From positions 58,409 to 122,408 of the forward strand of contig NZ_ABGR01000009.1 of assembly GCF_000171815.1 (NCBI RefSeq): a DNA stretch of 64,000 nt. Reading direction: 5' to 3'. The DNA comes from Vibrio sp. AND4. GTDB taxonomy: Bacteria > Pseudomonadota > Gammaproteobacteria > Enterobacterales > Vibrionaceae. Made by a program: the position numbers and the translations under genes. A model generated the notes under the pieces. That model did not search any database. It had not been told where the DNA came from and saw only the letters and a list, made by a program, of their open reading frames with translations. Within the stretch, counting starts at the first letter, position 1; each line of letters begins with the position of its first letter. Below, one piece after another: positions 32,860 through 42,970 of the stretch.

Positions 32860-34413
32860 ATGACTAAAAATATTCATGACCAACGCATCCTGATCTTAGA
32901 CTTCGGTTCTCAGTACACTCAGCTAGTAGCGCGACGTGTACGTGAAATCGGTGTTTACTGTGAACTATGGAGCTGGGACGTTGAAGAAGCGGATATTCGT
33001 GAATTCAATCCAGACGGCATCATTCTATCTGGTGGCCCAGAAAGCGTGACAGAAAATAACTCTCCACGCGCTCCTCAGTACGTATTCGACTCTGGTGTGC
33101 CAGTTCTAGGTGTATGCTACGGCATGCAAACTATGGCTGAGCAGCTAGGTGGTAAAGTGGCCGGTTCAACAGAACGTGAATTTGGCTATGCACAAGTTAA
33201 AGTTTCTGGTGAATCTGCGCTATTTAAAGATCTTGAACTGACTCAAGATGTGTGGATGAGCCACGGTGACAAAGTAGTAGAAATTCCTGCTGATTTCGTA
33301 AAAGTAGGTGAGACAGATACGTGTCCTTACGCTGCAATGGCGAATGAAGAGAAGAAATACTACGGCGTTCAGTTCCACCCAGAAGTAACGCACACCAAAG
33401 GTGGCCTGCAAATGCTAGAGAACTTCGTTCTTGGTGCATGTGGCTGTGAACGTTTGTGGACTTCTGAATCTATCATTGAAGATGCGGTTGCTCGTATTAA
33501 AGAGCAAGTGGGTGAAGATGAAGTTATCTTAGGTCTATCTGGTGGTGTTGATTCCTCTGTAGTCGCTATGTTGGTTCACCGTGCAATCGGCGACAAGTTG
33601 ACGTGTGTATTTGTAGACAACGGCTTACTTCGTCTTAACGAAGGCCAACAAGTAATGGATATGTTTGGCGATAAATTTGGCCTGAACATCATCAAGGTTG
33701 ACGCAGAAGAGCGTTTCCTCAATGCACTTGAAGGTAAGTCGGATCCAGAAGAGAAGCGTAAGACAATCGGTCACGTATTCGTAGACGTATTTGATGAAGA
33801 GTCTAAGAAGCTGGAAAATGCGAAGTGGTTAGCTCAAGGTACGATCTATCCAGATGTTATCGAGTCTGCTGCATCTAAGACAGGTAAAGCGCATGTGATC
33901 AAATCTCACCACAATGTGGGTGGCCTACCTGATGACATGGAAATGGGCCTTGTTGAGCCACTGCGTGAGCTGTTCAAAGATGAAGTGCGTAAAATTGGCT
34001 TAGAGCTTGGCCTTCCGTACAACATGCTTTACCGCCACCCGTTCCCAGGCCCTGGTTTAGGTGTGCGCGTTCTTGGTGAAATTAAGAAAGAGTACTGCGA
34101 CTTGCTACGTCGTGCAGATGCCATCTTCATTGAAGAACTTCACGCTGCGGACCTGTACAACAAAGTCTCTCAAGCGTTCACAGTGTTCCTGCCTGTTCGT
34201 TCTGTAGGTGTAATGGGTGACGGTCGTAAGTACGATTGGGTTGTGTCTCTTCGTGCAGTGGAAACTATCGACTTCATGACAGCACACTGGGCGCATCTGC
34301 CATACGACTTCCTAGGTAAGGTTTCTAACCGCATTATCAACGAAGTTGAAGGTATTTCTCGTGTGGTTTACGACATTTCTGGTAAGCCACCAGCGACCAT
34401 TGAGTGGGAATAA
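32860..34413 (+). CDS. guaA: GMP synthase (glutamine-hydrolysing)
   Basis: Aminates XMP to GMP with glutamine and ATP. It has 517 residues. Class I glutamine amidotransferase domain at the N-terminus with the nucleophile in [15 protein letters not shown] and the His/Glu in [12 protein letters not shown] pyrophosphatase PP-loop [16 protein letters not shown]-terminal dimerisation domain ending in PPATIEWE. It forms the guaBA operon and ends at a strong terminator. Confidence 0.98.
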   Translation: MTKNIHDQRILILDFGSQYTQLVARRVREIGVYCELWSWDVEEADIREFNPDGIILSGGPESVTENNSPRAPQYVFDSGVPVLGVCYGMQTMAEQLGGKVAGSTEREFGYAQVKVSGESALFKDLELTQDVWMSHGDKVVEIPADFVKVGETDTCPYAAMANEEKKYYGVQFHPEVTHTKGGLQMLENFVLGACGCERLWTSESIIEDAVARIKEQVGEDEVILGLSGGVDSSVVAMLVHRAIGDKLTCVFVDNGLLRLNEGQQVMDMFGDKFGLNIIKVDAEERFLNALEGKSDPEEKRKTIGHVFVDVFDEESKKLENAKWLAQGTIYPDVIESAASKTGKAHVIKSHHNVGGLPDDMEMGLVEPLRELFKDEVRKIGLELGLPYNMLYRHPFPGPGLGVRVLGEIKKEYCDLLRRADAIFIEELHAADLYNKVSQAFTVFLPVRSVGVMGDGRKYDWVVSLRAVETIDFMTAHWAHLPYDFLGKVSNRIINEVEGISRVVYDISGKPPATIEWE

Positions 34414-34419
34414 ATCTCC

Positions 34420-34467
34420 ATTAGCTATAACTATGAGTGATTAGCGAATAGTCATTAGTTATTCGTT
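34420..34467. repeat. Degenerate 7-bp-period repeat after guaA
   Basis: Between the guaA stop and its terminator the sequence divides into ATTAGCT, ATAACTA, a 6-bp TGAGTG, ATTAGCG, AATAGTC, ATTAGTT and ATTCGTT. The period is 7 with one slip. It looks like a decayed heptamer array. Confidence 0.5.
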
Positions 34468-34477
34468 ATACCAAGTT

Positions 34478-34506
34478 AAAAACCAGCCACCGGGCTGGTT
34501 TTTTTA
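34478..34506 (+). terminator. Terminator after guaA
   Basis: AACCAGCC pairs with GGCTGGTT around ACCG, followed by a run of T. Confidence 0.92.
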
Positions 34507-34723
34507 TGTAAGAAAATAGCCGCCGCGGCTTGGCTTCTCCGAGAGTTACTCCCTCATATTTTTAGAATCGAACTAACAGTTCTGTGATACTCGCTGTGCA
34601 ATCGTATTTATTTATCAAATTTGCCTCGCAGAATTAATCCACTTTACTCGGCGTTTTTTACAGATCACTCACTATGTGTTTAATTTCAACTGTACGTTGT
34701 ATTGTTTAATACGGAGATTAGAC
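34507..34723. other. Upstream region of the chitinase gene
   Basis: About 215 bp with no gene. It must hold the chitinase promoter; no consensus or chitin-regulon operator was recognised. Confidence 0.5.
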
Positions 34724-36373
34724 ATGTTTGCATTTAAACACCTGCCTTTCGCATTGGGTTGTGCACTTTCTGTACAAGCTCATGCCAGCATGAACATTCA
34801 ACCTGATCCACAAAACCCAAATGGCTACGTGATTGCTCGTGGCGACATTCAAACAGTGGAACAAAGCAAAACTTCTGACCCTATGTATGCCATCTGGGCA
34901 CAAGCGTTGGAAACTCGTCCCAACACGCTAGTAGAAGCTATCATTCCTGGAGCAGCGAGTAACCCTGAAAACGTAAAGCGAGTAGAGCAGGTATTCCCTG
35001 AAAACGAGTGGAACTTCCTTACTCAGATGGCGGCGCCTGAGTATACTTATACTCGTTTCCTTCGTGCTATTGGTAAGTTTCCAGCATTCTGTGGTGAGTA
35101 CACCGATGGTCGTGATTCAGACGCCGTTTGTAAGAAATCCATTGTGACAGCATTCGCACACTTTGCTCAGGAGACCGGTGGGCACATTGCAGTTGATAAT
35201 GTATCGGATAATCCGCTTGCGCTGGAAGAATGGCAGCAAGCGCTTGTGCACGTTCGTGAAATGGGGTGGTCTGAAGGTCAAGAAGGTTACACGACGGGTT
35301 GTGGTCAGGATGATTGGCAAAACAAGCGTTGGCCTTGTGAGCCGGGGCAGGGGTATTTTGGTCGTGGTGCAAAACAGCTTTCTTACCACTTTAACTACGG
35401 CGCATTCTCTGAAGTAATGTTTGACGGTGATGCATCGGTATTGCTAAAAAATCCGGGTTTAGTCGCTGACTCATGGTTGAACTTGGCTTCTGCAATTTGG
35501 TTCTTCTTAACACCTCAAGCTCCTAAGCCCGCAATGTTGCATGTGATTGATCGTACTTGGGTGCCGTCGCAACGTGAAATTAACGCGGGTATTGGTTACG
35601 GTTTCGGTACCACGATTAATGTCATTAATGGCGGCATTGAGTGCGGTGAACAAAATAAAGACAAAGGTCAGCCTGTTAACCGTATCCGCTATTGGGAGGG
35701 GCTCGCTGCGCACTACCAAATTCCCGTTGAATCAGATGAGACCAATACTTGTTGGCAACAAACGCCTTATGGCAGTTTAAACCTCAATGGTGCAACCGAT
35801 GTGCTTTACACCAACTGGGATGGTAACTGGAAATACTACTCAGATCGCCCCGGTGGTCATTCATTTGAGTGTGAGCTGGTGGGCTTCCAAACCGCTTACT
35901 CGGCGCTCGTTGCTGGTGATTATGAGAAATGCGTTACAAACTTTTACCAATCCCATGCTGGTTGGCCTGATGTTCGAATTGTTGACAAGTTAGACTCGAA
36001 TGATCCCGTTGATCCTCCAGTGGATGGCATTGCCGCTTGGGATGCCACCAAGGTATACAACACGGGGGATCAAGTCTCTTACCAAGGTGCAATATATGAG
36101 GCGAAGTGGTGGTCACAAGGTAATGAACCCACTAAAGGCGACCCTTGGAAATTGGTTTCGGGTACCCCTTCCGAGCCGCCAGTGACTGAGCCACCAGTGA
36201 CAGAACCTCCGGTATCGGGTGATTTTACTACATGGGAGCCAGGGGTAACTCAAGTTGCTCGTGGTGATAAAGTGACTTATCAAGGGAAATGCTTTATTGC
36301 CAAGAACCCCCCTGGAGTTTGGGAAACACCCACTCAAAGTAATTGGTTTTGGGATGAGATATCTTGCCAGTAG
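34724..36373 (+). CDS. Secreted GH19 chitinase with two chitin-binding domains
   Basis: Hydrolyses chitin outside the cell. ATG 34724 after ACGGAG gives a Sec signal peptide ([20 protein letters not shown]); 549 residues. The GH19 catalytic domain (about 120-380) has [12 protein letters not shown] with the general-acid glutamate, [17 protein letters not shown] and [12 protein letters not shown]. Two CBM5/12 chitin-binding modules follow: [18 protein letters not shown] (about 442-485) and [19 protein letters not shown] (about 500-549), joined by a Pro/Thr/Glu linker ([15 protein letters not shown]). Downstream of guaBA, as in V. cholerae. Confidence 0.93.
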   Translation: MFAFKHLPFALGCALSVQAHASMNIQPDPQNPNGYVIARGDIQTVEQSKTSDPMYAIWAQALETRPNTLVEAIIPGAASNPENVKRVEQVFPENEWNFLTQMAAPEYTYTRFLRAIGKFPAFCGEYTDGRDSDAVCKKSIVTAFAHFAQETGGHIAVDNVSDNPLALEEWQQALVHVREMGWSEGQEGYTTGCGQDDWQNKRWPCEPGQGYFGRGAKQLSYHFNYGAFSEVMFDGDASVLLKNPGLVADSWLNLASAIWFFLTPQAPKPAMLHVIDRTWVPSQREINAGIGYGFGTTINVINGGIECGEQNKDKGQPVNRIRYWEGLAAHYQIPVESDETNTCWQQTPYGSLNLNGATDVLYTNWDGNWKYYSDRPGGHSFECELVGFQTAYSALVAGDYEKCVTNFYQSHAGWPDVRIVDKLDSNDPVDPPVDGIAAWDATKVYNTGDQVSYQGAIYEAKWWSQGNEPTKGDPWKLVSGTPSEPPVTEPPVTEPPVSGDFTTWEPGVTQVARGDKVTYQGKCFIAKNPPGVWETPTQSNWFWDEISCQ

Positions 36374-36401
36374 TTGAACAAAAAAACACCTAACTGTTTA
36401 T

Positions 36402-36433
36402 AAGGGCTCTGCTTTTTGGCAGGGCCTTTTTTT
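36402..36433 (+). terminator. Terminator after the chitinase gene
   Basis: A GC-rich hairpin (AAGGGCTCTGC with GGCAGGGCCTT, imperfect) followed by seven T. Confidence 0.8.
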
Positions 36434-36552
36434 AATTGTTTTGTTGCCTGTTTGTGTAATCTAAGTTTTCAATAACGTCTTTTCTCTTTTGCTTTTTTGT
36501 CGATTAGAATTCGCGCGCAATTTTTATTCACATTTTTGAAAAGGTAATGTAC

Positions 36553-37146
36553 ATGTCTACAAAACTGGCTAACCCAGCGCCACTAGGTCTAATGGGGTTT
36601 GGTATGACTACCATTCTGCTAAACATCCACAATGCAGGTTTCTTCCCAATGGACTCTATGATTTTGGCGATGGGCATCTTTTACGGTGGTCTAAGCCAAG
36701 TACTTGTTGGCATGATGTGCTTCAAGCGTGGTGACACATTCGGTACCACTGCGTTTACTTCTTACGGTCTGTTCTGGCTAACATTGGTTGGTCTGATCGT
36801 CATGCCTTACATGGGTCTACCAGCTAGCCCTGCTCATTTCATGGGGTGGTACCTACTTCTATGGGGCATCTTCACTGGTTTCATGTTCATCGGCTCTCTA
36901 TGCTACCCAGTCGCGAAGCAAGTTGTATTTGGTTCCCTTACTATCCTGTTTTTCCTTCTTGCAGCACGTGACTTCTCAGGCAGCACACTGATCGGCACTA
37001 TCGCTGGTTTTGAAGGTATTTTCTGTGGCGCGAGCGCAATTTATTTTGCAATGGCTCAAGTTCTAAATAACGAGTACGGCCGCACTGTACTTCCTATCGG
37101 CGAAAAGCAAAAGCCTCAAGTTGCTGCGCAAGAAGTTGCGGCATAA
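36553..37146 (+). CDS. satP: Acetate/succinate transporter, GPR1/FUN34/YaaH family
   Basis: Inner-membrane acetate:proton symporter family. The signature NPAPLGLMGFGMTTILLN at the N-terminus is the family hallmark; six hydrophobic segments follow. An in-frame ATG is at 36547, but ATG 36553 is 8 nt from AAGG and starts MSTKLANPAPLG, so it is preferred; 197 residues. Acetate uptake fits the aceBA genes elsewhere in the window, though they are not linked. Symbol by family resemblance. Confidence 0.88.
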   Translation: MSTKLANPAPLGLMGFGMTTILLNIHNAGFFPMDSMILAMGIFYGGLSQVLVGMMCFKRGDTFGTTAFTSYGLFWLTLVGLIVMPYMGLPASPAHFMGWYLLLWGIFTGFMFIGSLCYPVAKQVVFGSLTILFFLLAARDFSGSTLIGTIAGFEGIFCGASAIYFAMAQVLNNEYGRTVLPIGEKQKPQVAAQEVAA

Positions 37147-37170
37147 TCGCTCCGAATGGAATGTAAAACA

Positions 37171-37201
37171 AAAGGGTTAGCCAGCGGCTAACCCTTTTTT
37201 G
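37171..37201 (+). terminator. Terminator after satP (bidirectional)
   Basis: AAAGGGTTAGCC pairs with GGCTAACCCTTT around AGC, with T on the plus strand and a shorter T-run on the minus strand, so it can also serve the convergent symporter gene. Confidence 0.9.
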
Positions 37202-37273
37202 ATGTCCGTTATTTGGACTGCTACCTTTTCTTATCGCTCACTCTCACCTATTGCGTGAGGTTTCAAGTCGACT

Positions 37274-38821
37274 TTACGTAGAAGCGTGTTTTACCGTTCC
37301 GGTTGTATCGCTGTCTGCCGTTGGAGCATTGCCTGTTTTACGTTTGTACTTTTCTTCCCAGTAATCGGCACCTTTAATACCCAGAGCGACAGGGTTAAAG
37401 GTAAACTCAGTGACGCCACGTTTTTGCTGTTCTTCATAGTCAGTCAGCGCTTTTAGTGCGGGCTTTGACATGAAGAAAATGATCACAATACCAATGATGT
37501 TCAGCCAAGCCATTAGGCCAACCCCGACATCACCCATTGCCCATGCGAGATTGGCTGTTTTTACTGTGCCGTAAAATACGGCCGTGATAATCACAAGCTT
37601 CAGGATGAACATCAAGCCGTTTACTTTGAAAGTACGTCGGATGTACGCGATGTTGGTCTCTGCAATGTAGTAGTAAGCCAGAATCGTTGTGAAAGCAAAG
37701 AAGAACAGAGCAATGGCAATGAACAGCTTACCAACGCCTGGAAGTGCACTTTCAATTGCCATCTGTGTAAATACAGGCCCATTTGCACCGATATTCGCTG
37801 GCAGGTTTTGTACCAGGAATGTCCCTTCAACGGCGTCCTGTACGTTGTACGCGCCAGTAATAAGAATCATAAATGCGGTTGCAGAACATACGAGCAGTGT
37901 ATCGATATAAATCGAGAATGACTGAACTAAACCTTGTTGTGCTGGGTGATCAACATTTGCCGCTGCCGCTGCATGAGGGCCAGTGCCTTGACCAGCTTCG
38001 TTAGAGTAAACACCGCGTTTTACACCCCAACCGATCGCTGCACCAAATCCGGCCATTGGTGTGAATGCATCACTCAGGATCATACCAAGGATGCGTGGAA
38101 TTTCACCGATGTTAAGCAAAATGATAATGAACGCAGTGATGATGTAAGCCAGAGCCATAAACGGAACCACAATCTGAGTGAAGTTCGCGATGCGTTTTAC
38201 ACCACCAAAGATGATGAAGGCGAGAATGATACAAACCACTGTCCCAGTTAAAATTTTAGCGAAACTGAAGGTACCAATCGCAGTTTCAATCATATCACCT
38301 GAGCCAAATGCCGCTTCTACCGCGTTACCGATACTGTTTGACTGAACACCAGGAAGTAAAACGCCACAGGCAAAGATTGTTGCGATAGCGAAGATCCACG
38401 CGTACCACTTTTGACCCATGGCTTTTTCTATGTAATAAGCAGGTCCGCCGCGGAATTCGCCTTCATCTTCTTCTTTGTATATTTGTGCCAGTGTTGATTC
38501 TGCGTATGCCGTTGCAGCGCCAAAAAAGGCAACCACCCACATCCAGAAAACCGCCCCCGGACCACCGAAGCCGATAGCAGCGGCAACGCCTGCAATGTTA
38601 CCTGTACCGACACGGCCAGATAGTGAAACGGCCAATGCTTGAAATGATGAAATCCCTTTGGTTGAACTTTTACCACTTAGCAGTAAGCGCCACATTTCAA
38701 AGAAATGACGAATCTGCACAAAGCGCGTCATGATCGAGTAGAACAAACCAGCGCCAAGGCACAGATAAATCAGCGCAGGACTCCAGATTATTCCATTCAG
38801 TAAATCAACTAATGACTGCAT
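37274..38821 (-). CDS. Sodium:alanine (amino acid) symporter, AGCS family
   Basis: Na+-coupled alanine/glycine uptake protein of the inner membrane. It has 515 residues, with about eleven hydrophobic segments. The AGCS signature is present: SSFQALAVSLSGRVGTGNIAGVA and GGPGAVFWMWVVAFFGAATAYAES. The C-terminus is charged and Thr-rich. Convergent with satP; no partner genes nearby. Substrate is by family only. Confidence 0.92.
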   Translation of the reverse strand: MQSLVDLLNGIIWSPALIYLCLGAGLFYSIMTRFVQIRHFFEMWRLLLSGKSSTKGISSFQALAVSLSGRVGTGNIAGVAAAIGFGGPGAVFWMWVVAFFGAATAYAESTLAQIYKEEDEGEFRGGPAYYIEKAMGQKWYAWIFAIATIFACGVLLPGVQSNSIGNAVEAAFGSGDMIETAIGTFSFAKILTGTVVCIILAFIIFGGVKRIANFTQIVVPFMALAYIITAFIIILLNIGEIPRILGMILSDAFTPMAGFGAAIGWGVKRGVYSNEAGQGTGPHAAAAANVDHPAQQGLVQSFSIYIDTLLVCSATAFMILITGAYNVQDAVEGTFLVQNLPANIGANGPVFTQMAIESALPGVGKLFIAIALFFFAFTTILAYYYIAETNIAYIRRTFKVNGLMFILKLVIITAVFYGTVKTANLAWAMGDVGVGLMAWLNIIGIVIIFFMSKPALKALTDYEEQQKRGVTEFTFNPVALGIKGADYWEEKYKRKTGNAPTADSDTTGTVKHAST

Positions 38822-39200
38822 GATTACTTTCCCTGTTTGATATTTCTATGATTAATTTTCGTGCGAAAACATTACCCTTTTTTGTAATCTAATTGTAAAC
38901 CTTTTTAACTAATGCTCGCCATTAATGTGATGGTGAGCACGTGGTACAAGGCTGTTGTTAAAGAAAAGTTCACTTGGTATACGGGGGCGGTTTACAGCGA
39001 AAACTCATGGTGAGTAGGGGGGGGGTGCATAATTATTGGTTAATAGTGAATGCGAAAGGGGGCTGGCTTTTGTTTTAATTATTGACATCACGCGCATCAA
39101 GACATCGATTGCAGCGGGTTTGCAGTGCCGAATTAAACTTAATTCGCAGGGCTCACGACAGGTGTTTTGTAAACTGAGGATGCAGTTGAAATTTGCCTGA
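38822..39200. other. Intergenic region with G9 tract and inverted repeat
   Basis: No gene. A run of nine G occurs at 39017-39025, about 200 bp upstream of the alanine symporter start. CGAATTAA and TTAATTCG form an 8-bp inverted repeat at 39129-39146 with a 2-nt centre. The symporter promoter should be at about 38822-38920. Confidence 0.6.
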
Positions 39201-39227
39201 TAAAAACCGCCTCATCTGAGGCGGTTG
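39201..39227 (-). terminator. Terminator after the amidohydrolase gene
   Basis: On the minus strand AACCGCCTCA pairs with TGAGGCGGTT around GA, followed by five T. Confidence 0.9.
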
Positions 39228-39248
39228 CGGTTCAAAGATCTAGCAGGG

Positions 39249-40991
39249 TTAACGTTGATAAGCGGTTTCACCACGACTGATGGTTTGCTGGACTTTTAAG
39301 TCTTTCAAGGCGCTTGGTTCTACTTTTAATGGGTTTTTATCTAAGATGATTAGGTCAGCGTTTTTACCTACCTCTAAACTGCCTTTTGTTGCTTCCTCAA
39401 AGTATTGATAGGCAGGCCAAATCGTCATGGCTTGCAATGCCGTGTAAGCGTCGACTCTTTGATCTGGTCCTAGGACTTTATCGGTTCGAGTTGTTCGGTT
39501 CACGGTCGCATCCAATACCCGGAATGAACTCGGTAGAGCGACTGGGGCGTCATGATGAGTGCTGAACATCAGGCCTGCGTTTCGGACGGCTTTGGTTGGT
39601 GAAATAAAGTCTGCTCGAGGGTGACCCAAAACCGATTCTACATGCCAATCACCCCAGTAGAAGGTGTGCATTGGAAAGAGTGATGGGAATATTCCCAATT
39701 CAGCTAAGCGGTCAATTTGGTCTTGGCGAATGGTTTGTCCGTGTATCAGCACTGGGCGTCGGTCTTTTTTGCCCAGCTTTTCGTTCGCTTTGGCAACGGC
39801 ATCAATAAATTGCTCTATCGCCGCATCTCCATTGGAGTGTGTTAGAACCTGCCAGTCGTTTTGAAATGCCGTTTCCACGTATTGGTAAGCTTTTTCATCT
39901 TTAAACGTTGGATATCCAAGATAGCTTTTTGGTTGACCATGAGGTGGGTGGAAGTAGGGTTGAGTTAACCAAGCCGTTTTACCTTGAGGTGAGCCATCAA
40001 AATTCAGCTTAACACCACCAATACGGAAATGATTGGTGTAGGTGAGAGAGTTGTATTCAGAGTTCATAAACTCGCTGCTTGAAACCATATCGGCATAAGC
40101 CACCAAATCGATAAGTAACTTGCCTTCTTTAGAGGCGCGCTTCATTGCTTCATAACCCTCTAGTGTCGCGCGACCTTCCTGAGCGGTTGTGTAACCATAT
40201 TCGGCATACATCTTTTGAGCTGCCTCAAGCATCATGTCTTGCAGTTCTAGGTCAATGGCCTTAGTAAAACTGAAAAGCATAATAAAGTGCGCATTTTCCT
40301 CTAACACTCCGTTTGGCTCTTGGCTACCATCTAGTCGGCGAATAACGCCACCCTGAGGGTCTTGAGTTTCCGCAGTGATGCCAGCTAATTCAAGTGCTTT
40401 ACTGTTCGCAACACTTAAGTGACCAGAGGTATGAATAATAAGAATGGGTGTGTCTGTGCTGACTTTGTCCAAATCTGCTTTCGTTGGGTAGCGATCAAGC
40501 TGCGCATCGTCGTAACCAAAGCCAAGTATCCAACCGGTTTTCTCTATGAAAAGACGCTTTGTTTGGTCTTGAACGGCGGATTTTAGAATGGTCACAATGT
40601 CATCCACTGTGTCTGCTTGACCATCAGGAGAGGGAAGGACATTCGCCACCATCGCCTGCAGACCGACACCATAAACATGGCTGTGAGGATCAATAAAACC
40701 GGGAATAAGGGTTTGACCTTTTAAATCAACCAACTGGGTCTTACCAAACTTATGCTCCATCGCCCCCTCTTTGTTGCCCACATAGATGATTTCTTCACCC
40801 GATGTTGCAATCGCTTCAGCGTATTCTGGGGTATCTCCAGCCATGGTGAGGATGTCTCCACCAAAGAATATTTTATCAGCCGCTGTTGCTTTAATTGGCA
40901 CTGCAATGGTTTCTGTTTGTTTGACTTCTTCCGAAAAACAGCCCGTCAGTGCAAGACCGGATAGGGCGAAAGGGATCCATGTTGATTTCAT
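39249..40991 (-). CDS. Amidohydrolase family lipoprotein (YtcJ-like, Amidohydrolase_3)
   Basis: Predicted metal-dependent hydrolase anchored as a lipoprotein. It has 580 residues. The signal peptide WIPFALSGLALTGC ends in the lipobox LTGC, so it should sit in the outer or inner membrane facing the periplasm. The metal site begins with GFIDPHSHVYGVGLQ; further His ligands appear in VLIHGQT and TLTHSNGD-like positions (here QVLTHSNGDAAIEQF). NADLIILDKNP near the C-terminus is typical of the superfamily. ATG 40991 is preceded by GGAA. Substrate unknown; no neighbouring pathway genes help. Confidence 0.85.
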   Translation of the reverse strand: MKSTWIPFALSGLALTGCFSEEVKQTETIAVPIKATAADKIFFGGDILTMAGDTPEYAEAIATSGEEIIYVGNKEGAMEHKFGKTQLVDLKGQTLIPGFIDPHSHVYGVGLQAMVANVLPSPDGQADTVDDIVTILKSAVQDQTKRLFIEKTGWILGFGYDDAQLDRYPTKADLDKVSTDTPILIIHTSGHLSVANSKALELAGITAETQDPQGGVIRRLDGSQEPNGVLEENAHFIMLFSFTKAIDLELQDMMLEAAQKMYAEYGYTTAQEGRATLEGYEAMKRASKEGKLLIDLVAYADMVSSSEFMNSEYNSLTYTNHFRIGGVKLNFDGSPQGKTAWLTQPYFHPPHGQPKSYLGYPTFKDEKAYQYVETAFQNDWQVLTHSNGDAAIEQFIDAVAKANEKLGKKDRRPVLIHGQTIRQDQIDRLAELGIFPSLFPMHTFYWGDWHVESVLGHPRADFISPTKAVRNAGLMFSTHHDAPVALPSSFRVLDATVNRTTRTDKVLGPDQRVDAYTALQAMTIWPAYQYFEEATKGSLEVGKNADLIILDKNPLKVEPSALKDLKVQQTISRGETAYQR

Positions 40992-41390
40992 ATAAAAGTT
41001 CCGTAATAAAATATGACTAACACAGTGTACTGTATATATAAAAGGGCAGGTGTGATGCTGAGTCGATTTTCAGTTCAGATCAGATAAATGGCGAAGGGCG
41101 CATTGCATCGCAGGTGTTGAGATAAAAACGCAACATAGCGGTGGCTGGTTTTGTTGGTGAGGTTTTGGTCTCCCATGTACCTTGCTGGATAGGTTCTGTT
41201 ATTTGCCATGTAAGTTATTTATTTATATAGGCTTTTACTTTTGGGTTTGCCGTGTTCCAAATGCTTATGGTGCTGCGCTATTCTCCCTTTATGTTCCCGT
41301 TTTATATTACTGCGTTGCTTCGGTCACGAAGAGCAAGTGCAGTGTTTTTTAATGCGACAAGTTTTCGAGATACCATTGAGCGAGAGCGCA
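40992..41390. other. Intergenic region upstream of the amidohydrolase gene
   Basis: About 400 bp. Short frames at 41241-41432 only run through a terminator hairpin and are not credible. CTGTATATATAAAAGG at 41030 resembles a LexA half-site but lacks the right CAG. No gene seen. Confidence 0.6.
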
Positions 41391-41420
41391 AAAAAAAGGC
41401 TCCAAGCGGAGCCTTTTTAT
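41391..41420 (-). terminator. Terminator after nhaC (bidirectional)
   Basis: AAAGGCTCC pairs with GGAGCCTTT around AAGC, with T-runs on both strands. Confidence 0.9.
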
Positions 41421-41428
41421 ACGAAATA

Positions 41429-42796
41429 TTAGCCTTCTGTCTGAGGCGTTTGTTGCCGAGCTGGATGCTTGATAAACACGGCCACGATGGCCGCAATAGC
41501 CAAGGCAAAACAGTAGTAAGAATTCGCGACGACCTCTAGTGGAGAGAGGTGAAATACAGACCCAAGTAGCAGGACCTGCGCACCGTATGGCAGTACACCC
41601 TGAATCACGCACGAGAAGATATCCAACAAACTGGCAGAGCGACGTGGGGATACATTGTTCTCTTCGGCCAGTTGGCGAGCCACGCTGCCAGATACGATGA
41701 TGGCAACCGTGTTGTTGGCTGTGCAGGTATTGACCAATGCAACAAGGCCTGCGATGCCTAGTTCGCTAGCACGGCTGCTAACGTTCTGACTGTGCTTGGA
41801 GCTAAATTTAGCGATAACGATACTGACAAGGTTTGTCAGAAATGCTAAGCCACCCTGACGACGCATAAGCTCACTCAATCCGCCGATCAGCATCGAGAGC
41901 AAGAATATCTCTTGCATATTTGTGAAGCCAGAGTAAACATCATTTGCAAGGTTAGCCACGGCATAATTTTCCACAAAGGTCAGACAACTGATGCCCGCTA
42001 GCGCTATCCCTATCGTCAAGACGACGAAGACGTTCACTCCTGAAGCTGCCAAAATAAGAATAGCGATATACGGCAAGATCTTAAGCCACTCAATCGCTCC
42101 TGTCTCCGGCAATACTGCTTCGGTACTAAAGTAGGTGAAAATCAGAATCGCAATGACTGCTGCTGGTATTGCTATTCGAATATTCTCTCTGAATTTATCC
42201 TTCATCTGGCAGCCCTGAGAGCGTGTTGCCGCAATGGTTGTGTCAGAGATGATTGAAAGGTTATCCCCGAACATCGCGCCGCTCAGTACCACACCTGCGG
42301 TAAGTGGAAGACTCATCCCCGCGGACTGCGCGATACCTAACGCAACAGGTGCAATTGCTGCAATGGTTCCCATCGAGGTGCCCATCGCGGTCGCAATGAA
42401 GGCTGAAATCACAAAAATACCGGGCAAAATGAGGCTTGGCGGCAGAATAGCCAAACCAAAATTCACTGTCGCATCCACTCCGCCTGACGCTTTTGCAACA
42501 GAAGCAAAAGCCCCAGCAAGCAAGTAGATCATACACATAGCGATGATATCAGTGTGGCCAACCCCCTGCATAAAGTGCTCAATGGCGCGATTGAGCTTAT
42601 CTTTACTAAGAATAAGAGCAAGGATCACCGCGGGCAGAGCGGCGATAGGAGCCGGGAATTGATAAAATGCAAGGGCAACGCCCTGAAAAGATAAGTAAGT
42701 GCCTACACCAATAAACAGCGTAAGAAACAGTACTAAAGGTAAAAGTGCGATCGCTGATGGTGCGATGGCTTTATTAGAATGTTTAGAACCAGACAT
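41429..42796 (-). CDS. nhaC: Na+/H+ antiporter, NhaC family
   Basis: Inner-membrane antiporter that exports Na+ in exchange for protons. The frame can be opened from TTG 42859, but that TTG is the start of a TTGACA promoter hexamer; ATG 42796 (MSGSKHSNKAIAPSAIAL) is preferred and gives 455 residues with about eleven membrane segments. Family-like blocks: FGDNLSIISDTTIAATRSQGC and NTCTANNTVAIIVSGSVAR. Expected in a salt-requiring organism. It carries its own promoter and terminator. Confidence 0.88.
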   Translation of the reverse strand: MSGSKHSNKAIAPSAIALLPLVLFLTLFIGVGTYLSFQGVALAFYQFPAPIAALPAVILALILSKDKLNRAIEHFMQGVGHTDIIAMCMIYLLAGAFASVAKASGGVDATVNFGLAILPPSLILPGIFVISAFIATAMGTSMGTIAAIAPVALGIAQSAGMSLPLTAGVVLSGAMFGDNLSIISDTTIAATRSQGCQMKDKFRENIRIAIPAAVIAILIFTYFSTEAVLPETGAIEWLKILPYIAILILAASGVNVFVVLTIGIALAGISCLTFVENYAVANLANDVYSGFTNMQEIFLLSMLIGGLSELMRRQGGLAFLTNLVSIVIAKFSSKHSQNVSSRASELGIAGLVALVNTCTANNTVAIIVSGSVARQLAEENNVSPRRSASLLDIFSCVIQGVLPYGAQVLLLGSVFHLSPLEVVANSYYCFALAIAAIVAVFIKHPARQQTPQTEG

Positions 42797-42830
42797 GTGA
42801 ACGACAACATAATCAACAAATAAGGCGTGC

Positions 42831-42870
42831 AGACTAATCGGATGCCTAATTGTTGTCAACGTCTAGACGT
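42831..42870 (-). promoter_or_regulatory. Candidate nhaC promoter with 12-bp palindrome
   Basis: On the minus strand TTGACA (42859-42854) is followed after 17 nt by TAGTCT as a weak -10. The -35 is adjoined by the perfect palindrome ACGTCTAGACGT at 42859-42870, a plausible operator. The regulator is unknown. Confidence 0.45.
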
Positions 42871-42906
42871 CTAAATGGCTGGTTAATTTTAATAGAAAGA
42901 CGCACC

Positions 42907-42950
42907 AAAAAAGCCCACCTAAAATATCTTATTGATACTGTGGGCTTTTT
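42907..42950 (-). terminator. Terminator after the dedA-type gene
   Basis: On the minus strand AAGCCCAC pairs with GTGGGCTT around a long A/T-rich loop, followed by T. Confidence 0.75.
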
Positions 42951-42970
42951 GAGAGTTTTACTGATGTAGA

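Noticed and set aside
41030..41045. LexA-like box near the amidohydrolase promoter
   Set aside because: The left CTG is present, but the position of the right CAG reads AGG, unlike the exact boxes at recN.
41241..41432. Small ORF ending in the terminator region
   Set aside because: Its tail is only the translation of the nhaC terminator hairpin; no RBS or coding character.
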